Shown: piece by piece, positions 1 through 8,311 of the stretch | Numbering within the stretch: the stretch's first letter is position 1 | How the letters are laid out: the number at the start of each line of letters is the position of its first letter | NCBI GenBank assembly: GCA_001704765.1 | Contig: MBFK01000059.1 | Span: forward strand, 124,288-188,287 | Length of the DNA: 64,000 bases | Direction: 5' to 3' | Origin: Sinorhizobium shofinae | GTDB taxonomy: Bacteria > Pseudomonadota > Alphaproteobacteria > Rhizobiales > Rhizobiaceae | The notes under the pieces: generated by a model | What the model saw: only the letters and a program-made list of their open reading frames with translations | The model's database searches: none | Told to the model about the DNA's origin: nothing | Position numbers and translations under genes: made by a program

Positions 1-574
1 TTGACGACATGTTGCCGAATAGAACGGCCAGCCAGATCAGCGCGGCAGAAAGGATGATGGCCTTCAGGACGAGCAGCATCGAAAGACGAACAGCACCGAG
101 ATTGACGGCAACGCTGTCGAGCGCCGTCAGCACCGGGGTATCCATACCGAGCGCGTAAAGTGCGAAGTAGAGCCAGCCGACGACAGCGACGACGCGCGCC
201 AGCATCAGGTTCCTGATGAGGCGGGTAAGGACCGCGATAATGAACCAGGCGGCGACGAGGGTCAGCGCCGTCGCCACCAGCCAGCGGTAGGAAGGCCAAC
301 CAAATCGCGACAGGACGACATCGGCAATCCATAACCAGACGATCAAGAAGAGCCACCGGAGCCGCCGCATGAAAGCGATGATGACGCGAAGCAGGTCCGG
401 ATTTCCTTTGATCGTACGCGCGCGCGACTCCAAGGCCGGTTCTATCCGTTTTGCAAGGAGGCCGGAAACGAGGTAGCCGACGACGATCAGGGCAGACTGA
501 TAGAGCGTCCACTCGTTGAGCAGGAAAGTTTCGAGCCACGATGCGGCCGCGTTGAGCGCGTCGACGAAATCCAT
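1..574 (-). CDS. MscS-type mechanosensitive channel, N-terminal part (cut by window edge)
   Basis: The reading frame starts at an ATG (complement of 572-574) and runs off the left edge without a stop, giving about 191 residues. The visible part begins MDFVDALNAAASWLETFLLN and has several hydrophobic helices (around residues 20-40, 70-90, 98-118, 125-145 and 165-190), broken by short basic stretches such as KRIEPALESRARTIKG. This pattern matches the N-terminal membrane region of small-conductance mechanosensitive channel proteins in Rhizobiaceae. The diagnostic MscS pore helix and beta domain would lie outside the window, so the family call rests on general resemblance. It is transcribed in the same direction as the downstream-ending quinate operon but is separated from it by about 190 bases. 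Confidence 0.6.
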   Translation of the reverse strand, partial: MDFVDALNAAASWLETFLLNEWTLYQSALIVVGYLVSGLLAKRIEPALESRARTIKGNPDLLRVIIAFMRRLRWLFLIVWLWIADVVLSRFGWPSYRWLVATALTLVAAWFIIAVLTRLIRNLMLARVVAVVGWLYFALYALGMDTPVLTALDSVAVNLGAVRLSMLLVLKAIILSAALIWLAVLFGNMSS

Positions 575-767
575 CGCCTTTCTCTCCGCAACTTCTCTCG
601 CTGCATGCTCCAGGAAACGGCGCCGATCCAGACAGGAAACAAGCAGCGGACGTCGCACGCCCGAAAAGACGCACGGCGCAGTAGTATAACCAGCGGGGCA
701 GGGGTTTTGTTCAAACCCGAACGCCGATTGCAAATGGCTCGCTTAGCAACAGGATTCGAAGCGGGAT

Positions 768-2657
768 CTATGCCTTCGGCAGGCCCTCCGGCCGCAGCTG
801 CTTCTTGAGCGCAGCGATGCGGAAGATGGCGTTGGCGGCACCATAGCCGCGATAACCGCGCCGTTCGATGATCTCGAAGAAGAAGCCCTCGCCATAGGTC
901 GGGCTGTAGAGCTGGAAATACTCGCCGTTCTCGTCGCGATCATAGAGGATGTTCTCCGCCTTCAGCCGCTCGACGAGCTCGGCATCGAGGCCGAAGCGGG
1001 CCTCGACGTCGTCATAGTAGTTCGGCGAGATCGGCAGCGCCTTGAAGCCATTCGCCCGCAGCGCTTGCGCGGTGGCGAAGATGTCGTTCGTCGCGAAGGC
1101 GAGGTGCTGCACGCCCGAGCCGAATGTTTCGGCGATGAAGCGGCCGGCGAGCGTGTTGCGGTTCTCCGCGCCGTTCAGTGTGAGGCGCAGCGTGCCCGCG
1201 TCGTTTTCCACGACCTGGCTGCGCACGATGCCGGCCGGGTCGACGATATCGACCATGGGCGTCTTCCGCGTGTCGAGCAGGGACGTGTAGAAGAGCAGCC
1301 AGGTCAACATCTCCTCGTATTTGACCGTCTGGGCGATGTGGTCGATCGCAATGAGGCCGGCCGGCGCCGCTGGGCCGTCATCCGTCACCGGTTCGAATTC
1401 GATCTCCCAGATCTTGGCGAGCTCGGTTTTTTCGTCGAGGAAGTAGATGAGGCCGCCGCCGACGCCGCGGATCGCCGGTACCATGAGCTCCCCCGGCCCA
1501 ACGGCCTGCTCGAAAGGCTCGGCGCCAAGGGCCCGCGCCCTTTCGGCAGTCGCCCCCGCATCGTCGACCAGAAGGCCGAAAGCGTAGGCCGAGGTGCCGT
1601 GCACCAGATAGGAGGCGTTGGCGAAACCTTCGCGCTCGGTGTTGATCACCAGGTTGATTGAGCCCTGGCGATACACCAGCACCTGTTTCGTCCGGTGCCG
1701 CGCCGCCTTCCGGAAGCCGATCGTGCGGATCAGCGCTTCGAGCTCGCTTGCTTCCTCCTCGGAGGCGGTGAACTCCACGAATGCCACGCCGCGCACATCG
1801 ACGCGCGGGGGCATCGCCGGGACCGGCAGGCGGATGTCCGGTTCGGCGCGCTTGACCTGGTCGCCGAGATAGATCAGCGAGCGATAGCCGTCGACGGCGA
1901 TGGCATTGGCGTTGCCGCCGCGAAACTGGTCGTTGAAGATTTCGAGCGACAGATAGCCGTCATAGCCGGTGGCCGCCACCGCGCGCGTGAAGTCGGTGAC
2001 GGGAAGGTCGCCCTCGCCGGGCATGTTGCGGAAGTGCCGGCTCCAGTAAAGCAGGTCCATGTCGATCAGCGGCGCGTCGGCCAGTTGGACGATAAAGATC
2101 TTCTCCTTCGGGATCGAGCGGATCGAGTTCACTTCGATCTTGCGCGACAGCGTGTGGAAGCTGTCGAGGATCAGGCCGATATTCGGATGATCGGCACGTC
2201 GGACGATCTCCCAGGCGTCACGATGATCATGGATGTGGCGGCCCCAGGCGAGCGCTTCGTAGCCGACGCGCAAGTCTCTCCTGGCGGCGCGTTCGCCGAG
2301 CTCGCGGAAGTCGGCAGCCGCCCGGTCGATGCCGCCGAGTGCGGCCGGCGAGACATTGGAGCAGACCAGGACGAGGTCGGTGCCGAGCTCCTGCATCAGG
2401 TCAAACTTGCGCTCGGCCCTGTCGAAGGTGCGCGTCCTCAGCGGTTCCGGCATGCCTTCGAAGTCTCGGAAGGGTTGGAAGAGGCTGATCTCGAGACCGA
2501 AGTCCCGCACCATCCGGCCGACCTCGCGCGGGCTCTCGTCGAAGGCGAGGAAGTCGTTCTCGAAAATCTCGACGCCATCGAATCCGGCCTTGGCAATGGC
2601 GCGCAGCTTGTCGCTCAGGTCGCCACTCAAGGAAACTGTCGCTATCGACGTCTTCAT
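768..2657 (-). CDS. 3-dehydroshikimate dehydratase, two-domain (TIM barrel + HPPD-like)
   Basis: A 629-residue protein with an AP-endonuclease-2 type TIM barrel at about residues 1-275 (MKTSIATVSLSGDLSDKLRA at the start, GLILDSFHTL, LSLEIFND) and two glyoxalase/VOC repeats resembling 4-hydroxyphenylpyruvate dioxygenase at about 290-610 (HIAQTVKYEEM, GVQHLAFATNDIF, FFFEIIERRGYRGYG). This architecture and length match bacterial QuiC1/QsuB dehydroshikimate dehydratases, which convert 3-dehydroshikimate to protocatechuate. Glu and His residues at the end of the C-terminal half fit the HPPD-type metal site. It is the last gene of the TRAP-aroE operon, 45 bases after aroE, which supports a catabolic role in quinate/shikimate use rather than aromatic biosynthesis. 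No ubiquitous 4-HPPD function is implied by the C-terminal domain. Confidence 0.85.
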   Translation of the reverse strand: MKTSIATVSLSGDLSDKLRAIAKAGFDGVEIFENDFLAFDESPREVGRMVRDFGLEISLFQPFRDFEGMPEPLRTRTFDRAERKFDLMQELGTDLVLVCSNVSPAALGGIDRAAADFRELGERAARRDLRVGYEALAWGRHIHDHRDAWEIVRRADHPNIGLILDSFHTLSRKIEVNSIRSIPKEKIFIVQLADAPLIDMDLLYWSRHFRNMPGEGDLPVTDFTRAVAATGYDGYLSLEIFNDQFRGGNANAIAVDGYRSLIYLGDQVKRAEPDIRLPVPAMPPRVDVRGVAFVEFTASEEEASELEALIRTIGFRKAARHRTKQVLVYRQGSINLVINTEREGFANASYLVHGTSAYAFGLLVDDAGATAERARALGAEPFEQAVGPGELMVPAIRGVGGGLIYFLDEKTELAKIWEIEFEPVTDDGPAAPAGLIAIDHIAQTVKYEEMLTWLLFYTSLLDTRKTPMVDIVDPAGIVRSQVVENDAGTLRLTLNGAENRNTLAGRFIAETFGSGVQHLAFATNDIFATAQALRANGFKALPISPNYYDDVEARFGLDAELVERLKAENILYDRDENGEYFQLYSPTYGEGFFFEIIERRGYRGYGAANAIFRIAALKKQLRPEGLPKA

Positions 2658-2702
2658 CTTCCTATCCTCGCTGTGAGCCTGAGCAGAACCGGTATGAGAT
2701 CG

Positions 2703-3563
2703 TCAGCCGGTCAATGCGTTGAAATGGTGGAGCATGCGGGCCGCATCGGGTTCGAGCCCGGTAAACAGGCGAAAGGCACCAACCGCCTGGAACACCGCCA
2801 TGCCGCCACCGTCGAGGCTGCGGCAGCCACGTCGCCTCGCCTCCCGGAGCAGCGCCGTTTCCAGCGGGAAATAGACGATCTCGGCGACCCAGTGGCGCGG
2901 TGCAAGGAGCTCGGCGTCGAGCGGCAGTCCGGGATATTTCGCCATGCCCGTCGGTGTGGCATGAATAAGCCCTGCCGCCATTCGCATCGCCGCAGCCAAA
3001 TCTCTGTCCGCCGTGATTTCGGCCTCGGGGAAGAGCGGCGAAAGCATTCCGGCGAGTGCTTCCGCCCGTTCCGGCTCGCGGTCGAACACGGCAAGATGGC
3101 GCAGGCCGAGCGAAAGTGCCGCATAGGCCGTCGCCACGCCGGCGCCGCCGGCGCCGAGCTGCACGGCGCAAGAGAGGTCCGCGTCCGGCAGGCCGCGCCT
3201 GAACCCTTCGGCGAAACCCCACCAGTCGGTATTGTGGCCAAAGCGCCGCCCGCCCTTCAGCACCACGGTGTTGACGGCGCCAAGCCGACGCGCGTCGGGG
3301 GCAAGCTCGTCCAGGTGGGCGATGACCGCCTGCTTGCACGGATGGGTGATGTTGAGACCGGCAAGCCCGCGGCGCTCCGCATCGGCGAGCAGATCCGGCA
3401 GGTCAACCTCCGTTGCGCCCAGCGCCTGGAGATCGATCAGCTCATATTGGTAGCTGAGCCCCTGGGCAGCGCCCTCGGCCATATGCATCGCCGGGGTCAG
3501 CGAGGCCTGGATGCCGGCGCCGATCAGACCGGCCTTCAAGGATCTTACAAGCGTTTCGGTCAT
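2703..3563 (-). CDS. aroE: Shikimate dehydrogenase (catabolic-type AroE)
   Basis: About 286 residues from MTETLVRSLKAG. The substrate domain shows SLTPAMH (residues 21-27), NITHPCKQ with the catalytic Lys77, and NTDWWGF with Asp113. The nucleotide-binding loop QLGAGGAG is at 135-142. These are the hallmark motifs of NAD(P)-dependent shikimate/quinate dehydrogenases, which interconvert shikimate and 3-dehydroshikimate. The start is uncertain: an ATG eight codons upstream (3587) is also possible, and the frame stays open further upstream only as an overlap with noncoding sequence. Its place between a TRAP substrate-binding gene and a dehydroshikimate dehydratase indicates use of imported shikimate or quinate rather than the housekeeping pathway. 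Confidence 0.85.
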   Translation of the reverse strand: MTETLVRSLKAGLIGAGIQASLTPAMHMAEGAAQGLSYQYELIDLQALGATEVDLPDLLADAERRGLAGLNITHPCKQAVIAHLDELAPDARRLGAVNTVVLKGGRRFGHNTDWWGFAEGFRRGLPDADLSCAVQLGAGGAGVATAYAALSLGLRHLAVFDREPERAEALAGMLSPLFPEAEITADRDLAAAMRMAAGLIHATPTGMAKYPGLPLDAELLAPRHWVAEIVYFPLETALLREARRRGCRSLDGGGMAVFQAVGAFRLFTGLEPDAARMLHHFNALTG

Positions 3564-3646
3564 GCTTTCCGGTTCCACTTTTTTCATCCCGTCGCGCTCG
3601 TCCGGTCCGCCGCTTGGACGAGGCGGACCGGAAGCTTGGCTGGCTG

Positions 3647-4663
3647 TTACTGGCCGCGTGCCGCCCCGATCTCCTTGAAGAGCGCCTGCACCGTGTCGGT
3701 GCCGATCTCGGCGCTGAACTTCTCGATCACCGGCTTGACGGCATCGCGCAGCTTCTGCGTTTCTTCGGGGCTGAGCTCGCTGATTTCCATGCCGGTCTTG
3801 CGGATTTCCTCGAGGGCCGCCGCATCCTTCTCGCGCGAAACCTTGCGCTGGAAGTCGCGCGCCTCGGTCGCGGCCGACTGCAGGACGGCCTTCTCCTCGT
3901 CGTTCAGCCCATCCCAGAACTTCTTGCTTACGAGCACGATCTGCGGGTTGTACTGGTGGCGGGTGAGCGTCATATATTTCTGCACTTCGTAAAACTTCGC
4001 GTTCAGGATGTTTGCGGCCGGGTTCTCCTGCCCGTCGACCGTTCCCGTCTCGAGCGCAGTGTAGAGTTCGGTGTAGGGCAGCGGCACGGCATTGGCGCCG
4101 AGCGTGTTGAAGAGCTCGATCGGGATCGGCGACTGGATCGTGCGGATCTTCAGGCCCTTGATGTCCTCGAGCTTGGTGACCGCATGGCGATTGTTGGTGA
4201 GGTTGCGGAAACCGAGCTCCCAATAGCCAAGCCCGACAAGGCCGGTATCGGGCAGAAGCTTGAGGAGGCTCTCGCCGAATGGGCCGTCCATGACTTTGTC
4301 GGCTTCCTCGCCGCTGTTGAAGAGGAAGGGAAGATCGACAGCGCCGAACTGCTTGACGTTGTTGGCGAGGATGCCGGCGTTCAGCACCGTCATCTCGATG
4401 ACGCCGCCCTGCAGCGCCGAGACCGTCTGGACGTCGCCGCCGAGCGTGCCGCCCGGGAAGAGCTTGACTTCGATCTTGCCACCGCTCTTTTCCTTGACCA
4501 GCTCGGCGAATTTCTCCATGCCGGTCACCTGCGGGTGGCCCTTGTTGTTGGCCGAAGCGAATTTCAGCTGGTGCTCGCGGATCTCCGCATCGGCCGGCCC
4601 TGCCGTCAGCAGAGCGAGCGGCAGGGCGAGACCCAATGCCAGCTTGGTCAGTCTGTTCAACAT
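3647..4663 (-). CDS. TRAP transporter substrate-binding protein (DctP family)
   Basis: 338 residues with a Sec signal peptide (MLNRLTKLALGLALPLALLT then AGPADA), followed by a DctP-type periplasmic binding fold: LKFASANNKGHPQVTGMEKFAELV, GIIEMTVLNAG-like segment at 130, FRNLTNNRHAVT, and the conserved LEDIKGLKIRT...TGTVDGQENP region in which an Arg usually binds the substrate carboxylate. The family delivers carboxylated substrates to a DctQM membrane pair, powered by an ion gradient. It follows dctM by 58 bases and precedes aroE. From this context shikimate, quinate or dehydroshikimate is the inferred ligand; the sequence alone does not prove it. Confidence 0.9.
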   Translation of the reverse strand: MLNRLTKLALGLALPLALLTAGPADAEIREHQLKFASANNKGHPQVTGMEKFAELVKEKSGGKIEVKLFPGGTLGGDVQTVSALQGGVIEMTVLNAGILANNVKQFGAVDLPFLFNSGEEADKVMDGPFGESLLKLLPDTGLVGLGYWELGFRNLTNNRHAVTKLEDIKGLKIRTIQSPIPIELFNTLGANAVPLPYTELYTALETGTVDGQENPAANILNAKFYEVQKYMTLTRHQYNPQIVLVSKKFWDGLNDEEKAVLQSAATEARDFQRKVSREKDAAALEEIRKTGMEISELSPEETQKLRDAVKPVIEKFSAEIGTDTVQALFKEIGAARGQ

Positions 4664-4721
4664 GTTTTCCTCCCAGGTTGTGCCGGTACTCCCGCCGGCC
4701 GTGTTGAAAGCGTGGAACCCC

Positions 4722-6002
4722 TCAGTGCCCGAACCAGGAGACCGGAACGGTCACCAGCTGCGGGAACAGGACGAGCAGGAAAAGAACGATCAGTTCGGCG
4801 ATCAGGAACGGCATGACGCCCTTCATCAGGTCTTCCATCGACAGTTTCGAGACGCCGCAGATGACGTTCAAGACCGTGCCGACGGGCGGCGTGATGAGGC
4901 CGATCGAATTGTTGATGATGAACAGCACGCCGAAATAGACCGGGTCGATGCCCGCCTGCTTGATGATCGGCATCAGGACGGGCGTCATCACCAGGATGGT
5001 CGGCGTCATGTCCATGGCGGTGCCGACGATGACGATCAGAGCCATGATGGCGATGAGCAGAGCCGTCTGGTTGTCCATCAGCGGTTCGACCAACGCGGCG
5101 AGCGCGCCCGGCACGTCGGCAACCGTGATCAGCCAGGCAGACACCGCGGCGCACGCGACCAGGAACATGACGACGGCGGTGATCTTCGCGGCCGCGACGA
5201 AGACGTGGAACAGCTGTGCCGGCGGCAGCTCGCGATAGATCACCATCGAGACGAAGAGCGAGTAGACCGCCGCCACGACGCCCGCTTCCGTCGGCGTGAA
5301 GACGCCGAACTTCAGACCGACGATGATGATCACCGGCAGGAGAAGTGCCCAGATGCTGTCGGTGAAGGCCTTGAGGCGCACCGCGCCGGTCTCTCTTGGC
5401 GGCAGGTCGAACTGCTCCTTGCGGGCGACGATGAACCAGGTGATGCAAAGCGCTGCGGCGATCATCAGCCCGGGAAAGATGCCGGCGAGAAACAGCTTGG
5501 TGATCGAGACGCCGCCGACGACGCCGTAGAGGATGAAGCCGATCGACGGCGGAATGATCGGGCCGATGATCGAGGCGGAGGCGAGCAGGCCGCCGGCACG
5601 TGCCGCGTCGTGGCCGCTTTTCAGCATCATCGGTAGAAGCAGCGCGCCGAGTGCCGCCGCATCGGCGACGGCCGAGCCCGAGAGGCTCGAAAGAATGCAG
5701 GCTGCGAAGATCGCCACGAAGCCGAGGCCGCCGCGAATGTGGCCGACCAATGCCATTGCCAGAGCGACGATGCGGCGGGAAAGACCGCCCGTGTTCATGA
5801 CCTCGCCGGCGAGCAGGAAGAAAGGCACGGCCATCAGCGGAAAGCTGTCGGCCCCGTTCAAGACGTTCTGCGCCACGATCTGCGCGTCGAAGAGCCCGAG
5901 GTAGAGCATCAGCGCCACGCCGCTGATGATGAGTGCGAAGGCAATCGGCACGCCGAGCGCCATGGGTCCGAGAAGTGCACCGAGGAAGATGGAAACGGTC
6001 AT
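4722..6002 (-). CDS. TRAP transporter large permease (DctM family)
   Basis: 426 residues from MTVSIFLGALLGPMALGVPI, almost all in hydrophobic segments, of the DctM length and topology (about 12 membrane helices). Family signatures include GEVMNTGGLSRRIV, SSLSGSAVADAAALG, IIPPSIGFILYG and TPPVGTVLNV. It forms the ion-coupled translocation subunit of the TRAP importer. The chosen start has a strong upstream GAGGAGG (complement near 6006-6012); a longer open frame further upstream only overlaps the end of dctQ and lacks family similarity. It lies 10 bases after dctQ and 58 bases before dctP, so the three importer genes form one transcription unit. Confidence 0.92.
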   Translation of the reverse strand: MTVSIFLGALLGPMALGVPIAFALIISGVALMLYLGLFDAQIVAQNVLNGADSFPLMAVPFFLLAGEVMNTGGLSRRIVALAMALVGHIRGGLGFVAIFAACILSSLSGSAVADAAALGALLLPMMLKSGHDAARAGGLLASASIIGPIIPPSIGFILYGVVGGVSITKLFLAGIFPGLMIAAALCITWFIVARKEQFDLPPRETGAVRLKAFTDSIWALLLPVIIIVGLKFGVFTPTEAGVVAAVYSLFVSMVIYRELPPAQLFHVFVAAAKITAVVMFLVACAAVSAWLITVADVPGALAALVEPLMDNQTALLIAIMALIVIVGTAMDMTPTILVMTPVLMPIIKQAGIDPVYFGVLFIINNSIGLITPPVGTVLNVICGVSKLSMEDLMKGVMPFLIAELIVLFLLVLFPQLVTVPVSWFGH

Positions 6003-6012
6003 CGTCGCCTCC

Positions 6013-6576
6013 TCAGTGCTTCGCGGACAGTGGCCCGAACGCGGGCTCGGGAAGATCGTCGAGTGCCGCCTCATCCTCGCTGTCGCGCACAAGTTCCGCG
6101 GTCGTCACGTCGATGCGGCCGGTCGCGATGGCGAAAGTGTCGGAAAGCAGGATCAGGAAGGCCGGAATGCCGAAGGCAAGACCGGCGCCATAGAAAAAGC
6201 CCATGGAGAGGCCGGTCGCCGGCGCGCCGACATGGAGGTTGATCAGCGTCTGGGCCCAGCTCCCGCTGATCATCAGCCATGTCGCATAGAGCATCAGCGC
6301 ATGGCCCATGAGCACGGCGACCTTCGCGCCGAGCGGCGGCAGCCGCTTGATGAGCGTATCGACGCCGAGATGGCCGTGTTCGCGCATGGCGACGACGGCG
6401 CCGAGAAAGGTCAGCCAGACGAAGAAGATGCGCGACAGCTCCTCGGAAACCGTGATTCCCTGGTTGAAGGCGTAGCGCAGGACGACATTGCCGAAGACCA
6501 GCACGACCATGCCGGCAAGCAGCAGGGCGATCGTCACCTTCAGAGCGAAGAAATAGAAATCGATGATGCGGGTCAT
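6013..6576 (-). CDS. TRAP transporter small permease (DctQ family)
   Basis: 187 residues from MTRIIDFYFFALKVTIALLL, with four predicted membrane helices (about 10-32, 45-65, 85-105 and 130-150). The family motif ELSRIFFVWLTFLGAVVAMREHGHLGVD is clear. DctQ proteins pair with DctM in the membrane. The start was set at the ATG preceded by GGGAGGAG (complement around 6580-6587); an earlier ATG would add a basic stretch with no resemblance to the family. As first gene of the operon it sits directly downstream of the divergent promoter region shared with the tetR gene. Confidence 0.9.
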   Translation of the reverse strand: MTRIIDFYFFALKVTIALLLAGMVVLVFGNVVLRYAFNQGITVSEELSRIFFVWLTFLGAVVAMREHGHLGVDTLIKRLPPLGAKVAVLMGHALMLYATWLMISGSWAQTLINLHVGAPATGLSMGFFYGAGLAFGIPAFLILLSDTFAIATGRIDVTTAELVRDSEDEAALDDLPEPAFGPLSAKH

Positions 6577-6699
6577 GCGCTCCTCCCAAGCGACAAGCGT
6601 GCCCCGGTGGACGCGCTTCGCGAGCTTCTGTCTCCCCATGCCGGCCTATCCGGCAGCCGTGACCCCGCGCTCCTCCGCGTGTCCGGCAATGTTTCTCTA

Positions 6700-6725
6700 A
6701 AATGTACTAACTAGTTCGGATGTCA
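6700..6725. promoter_or_regulatory. Probable TetR operator in the divergent promoter region
   Basis: The stretch around 6701-6720 reads AATGTACTAACTAGTTCGGA and centres on the perfect 8-bp palindrome AACTAGTT (6709-6716), flanked by partly symmetric bases. GTACTNACTNGTNC-like elements of this form are common operators of TetR-family repressors. It sits between dctQ (start 6576, leftward) and tetR (start 6870, rightward), so one bound dimer could control both. Function is inferred from position and symmetry only. Confidence 0.5.
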
Positions 6726-6869
6726 AGCCGCTTGCTATTGAAAGGAAGGGGCAAGGTGAATATGTCTTGATGCATCGCCCGGGAGAGAGGCCTCCGGCTC
6801 GACCCTGCAAAAGCGGGCATTATAGTCGACGGAACAAGGGCTTGTGGAAGAGCGGGGCAGCGCGCGAAG

Positions 6870-7538
6870 ATGGCCGAACGGCAGATAAACGGCAGGAAAA
6901 ACGATCCGCAGAGAACACAGGAAGACATTCTCGAGGTGGCGACGGAGGAGTTCTCCACCCATGGCCTGGCGGGCGCCCGGGTGGATGCCATCGCCGAACG
7001 GACCCGCACGTCGAAGCGGATGATCTACTATTATTTCGGCAGCAAGGAGGCCCTCTATCTCGCCGTACTGGAGCGCTCCTACCGCCAGATCCGGACGCTG
7101 GAATCGGATCTCGCCCTTGCCAACCTGCCGCCGGAGCAAGCGCTTCGAACGCTGATTGCCACCACCTTCGACCATGACGAGGCCAATCCCGACTTCGTCC
7201 GCCTGGTCAGCATCGAGAACATCCACAACGCCGCCCACATGCTGCGCTCCGAGGCGATCCGCGACCTAAACGTCTCGGTGATCCAGACGATCGAGGCGAT
7301 CATCGAGCGCGGGCTTGCCGACGGCACCTTCCGCCGCAAGGCCGATCCGATCGACATACACATGATGATCAGCGCCTTCTGCTTCTTCCGCGTCTCGAAC
7401 CGCTACACCTTCGGGACGATCTTCCGCCGCGACCTCTCCGAACCGGCGACGATCGGCCGCCACCGCACGATGATTGCCGATGCGGTGGTGAGCTATCTGA
7501 AATGCACGGAGAGTGCCGGCGATCCGGTGCGTCCATGA
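6870..7538 (+). CDS. TetR/AcrR family transcriptional regulator
   Basis: 222 residues. The N-terminal domain (residues about 15-62) is a classic TetR helix-turn-helix: TQEDILEVATEEFSTHGLAG, then VDAIAERTRTSKRMIYYYFG and SKEALYLAVLERSYR. The C-terminal part is helical and should bind an inducer. It is transcribed divergently from the shikimate/quinate TRAP operon across a 293-base gap holding an AACTAGTT palindrome, so it is the likely repressor of that operon, with an operon substrate or intermediate as inducer. This role is inferred from gene order, as for QuiR-like regulators. The C-terminal residues are variable and not diagnostic. Confidence 0.88.
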   Translation: MAERQINGRKNDPQRTQEDILEVATEEFSTHGLAGARVDAIAERTRTSKRMIYYYFGSKEALYLAVLERSYRQIRTLESDLALANLPPEQALRTLIATTFDHDEANPDFVRLVSIENIHNAAHMLRSEAIRDLNVSVIQTIEAIIERGLADGTFRRKADPIDIHMMISAFCFFRVSNRYTFGTIFRRDLSEPATIGRHRTMIADAVVSYLKCTESAGDPVRP

Positions 7539-7565
7539 CGGAGGGAACGGTTGTTGCTCGACAGG

Positions 7566-8042
7566 TTAGTGTCCAAACGCCTTCAGCGCTCGAACCTGTT
7601 CCGCCAATTCGGGGTTTTCACGTTTCTGATCAAGCAGCTGCAGATAGTCTACGACGACCAGAGTGCCGCGGGGCGCTGATGCCAGCTTCTCTATGATGTA
7701 ATCGCGTCGAAACGCTCGAGAACGTCCTTTCTTGTGTACTCGAGCGTGAAGAATGCGGCCCGATTGCCGACCTCATCGCTTCCACGGCAAGTTCAAGGCT
7801 CATCAGGGTGTTGCCTTGACCGGGGCGCGCGCCCAAGAGCATCAGATCACCAGGCTTCAATCGAGCAAAGAGTTTGCCAGCCGGACTGGACGCTGTTTAG
7901 CTGCAAGTAGACTCCAATCCTTGTAGCGTAGCCCTCCTGGAGGGCCACACGGTTAAGCGCCGCATAGAGCGGAATGTTCTCTTCGCGGGATAGGCGTTTG
8001 GCCGTACGCTTCAAATGGTAAATTGGCGCAGACAGCTTCATC
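7566..8042 (-). pseudogene. DnaB-like replicative helicase domain protein, degraded
   Basis: Three collinear pieces on the minus strand together recall one rhizobial DnaB-like ATPase. The first, from the ATG at 8042, reads MKLSAPIYHLKRTAKRLSRE. The second, near 7860-7795 in another frame, reads LKPGDLMLLGARPGQGNTL, a Walker A loop in which the usual Lys is Asn. The third, near 7690-7566, reads APRGTLVVVDYLQLLDQ, a Walker B segment, and ends KAFGH then TAA. At least two frameshifts and a deletion separate the pieces, and the C-terminal part of the helicase domain is missing. The gene is therefore inactive. The family match is from memory of related proteins and should be confirmed by translated search. 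Confidence 0.7.
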
Positions 8043-8311
8043 GGTAACCTCCTGGTGCGAGCTATTTCGCAATCCCTCCATATGCTTGGCGCTCGAACAG
8101 TCGGTTTGATGGCTTCCTTGCCCCCTATGAATTCTACTTTCCCGAGCGGAGGGGGGAGGCGTGGGCCGCGCCCGAATCGAATGATAGCGCAGCCCTTGGC
8201 AGACGTGGATCGCCCCTGTCCGATACAAGCGAAAGGTTTGCAACCAGGTGCCAAGCGGACAGCAAGGCTGCATTGCCTCTGGAGTGGTTCCCTCCTTATA
8301 GTCCTGTCACC
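8043..8311. other. Intergenic region between dnaB-like remnant and C45 gene
   Basis: About 270 bases with no convincing gene. It must hold the promoter of the C45 hydrolase, but no clear -35/-10 pair or ribosome site stands out. A TTG at 8273 preceded by AAGG could give a 13-residue longer C45 protein. Confidence 0.4.

Noticed and set aside
1695..3992. 765-residue plus-strand open frame
   Set aside because: It lies opposite the dehydratase and aroE genes, is rich in R, H, D and Q as expected of a GC-rich shadow, and has no family likeness.
4260..5636. 458-residue plus-strand frame rich in D, H, R and Q
   Set aside because: Opposite dctP/dctM; typical antisense composition, no signal or motif.
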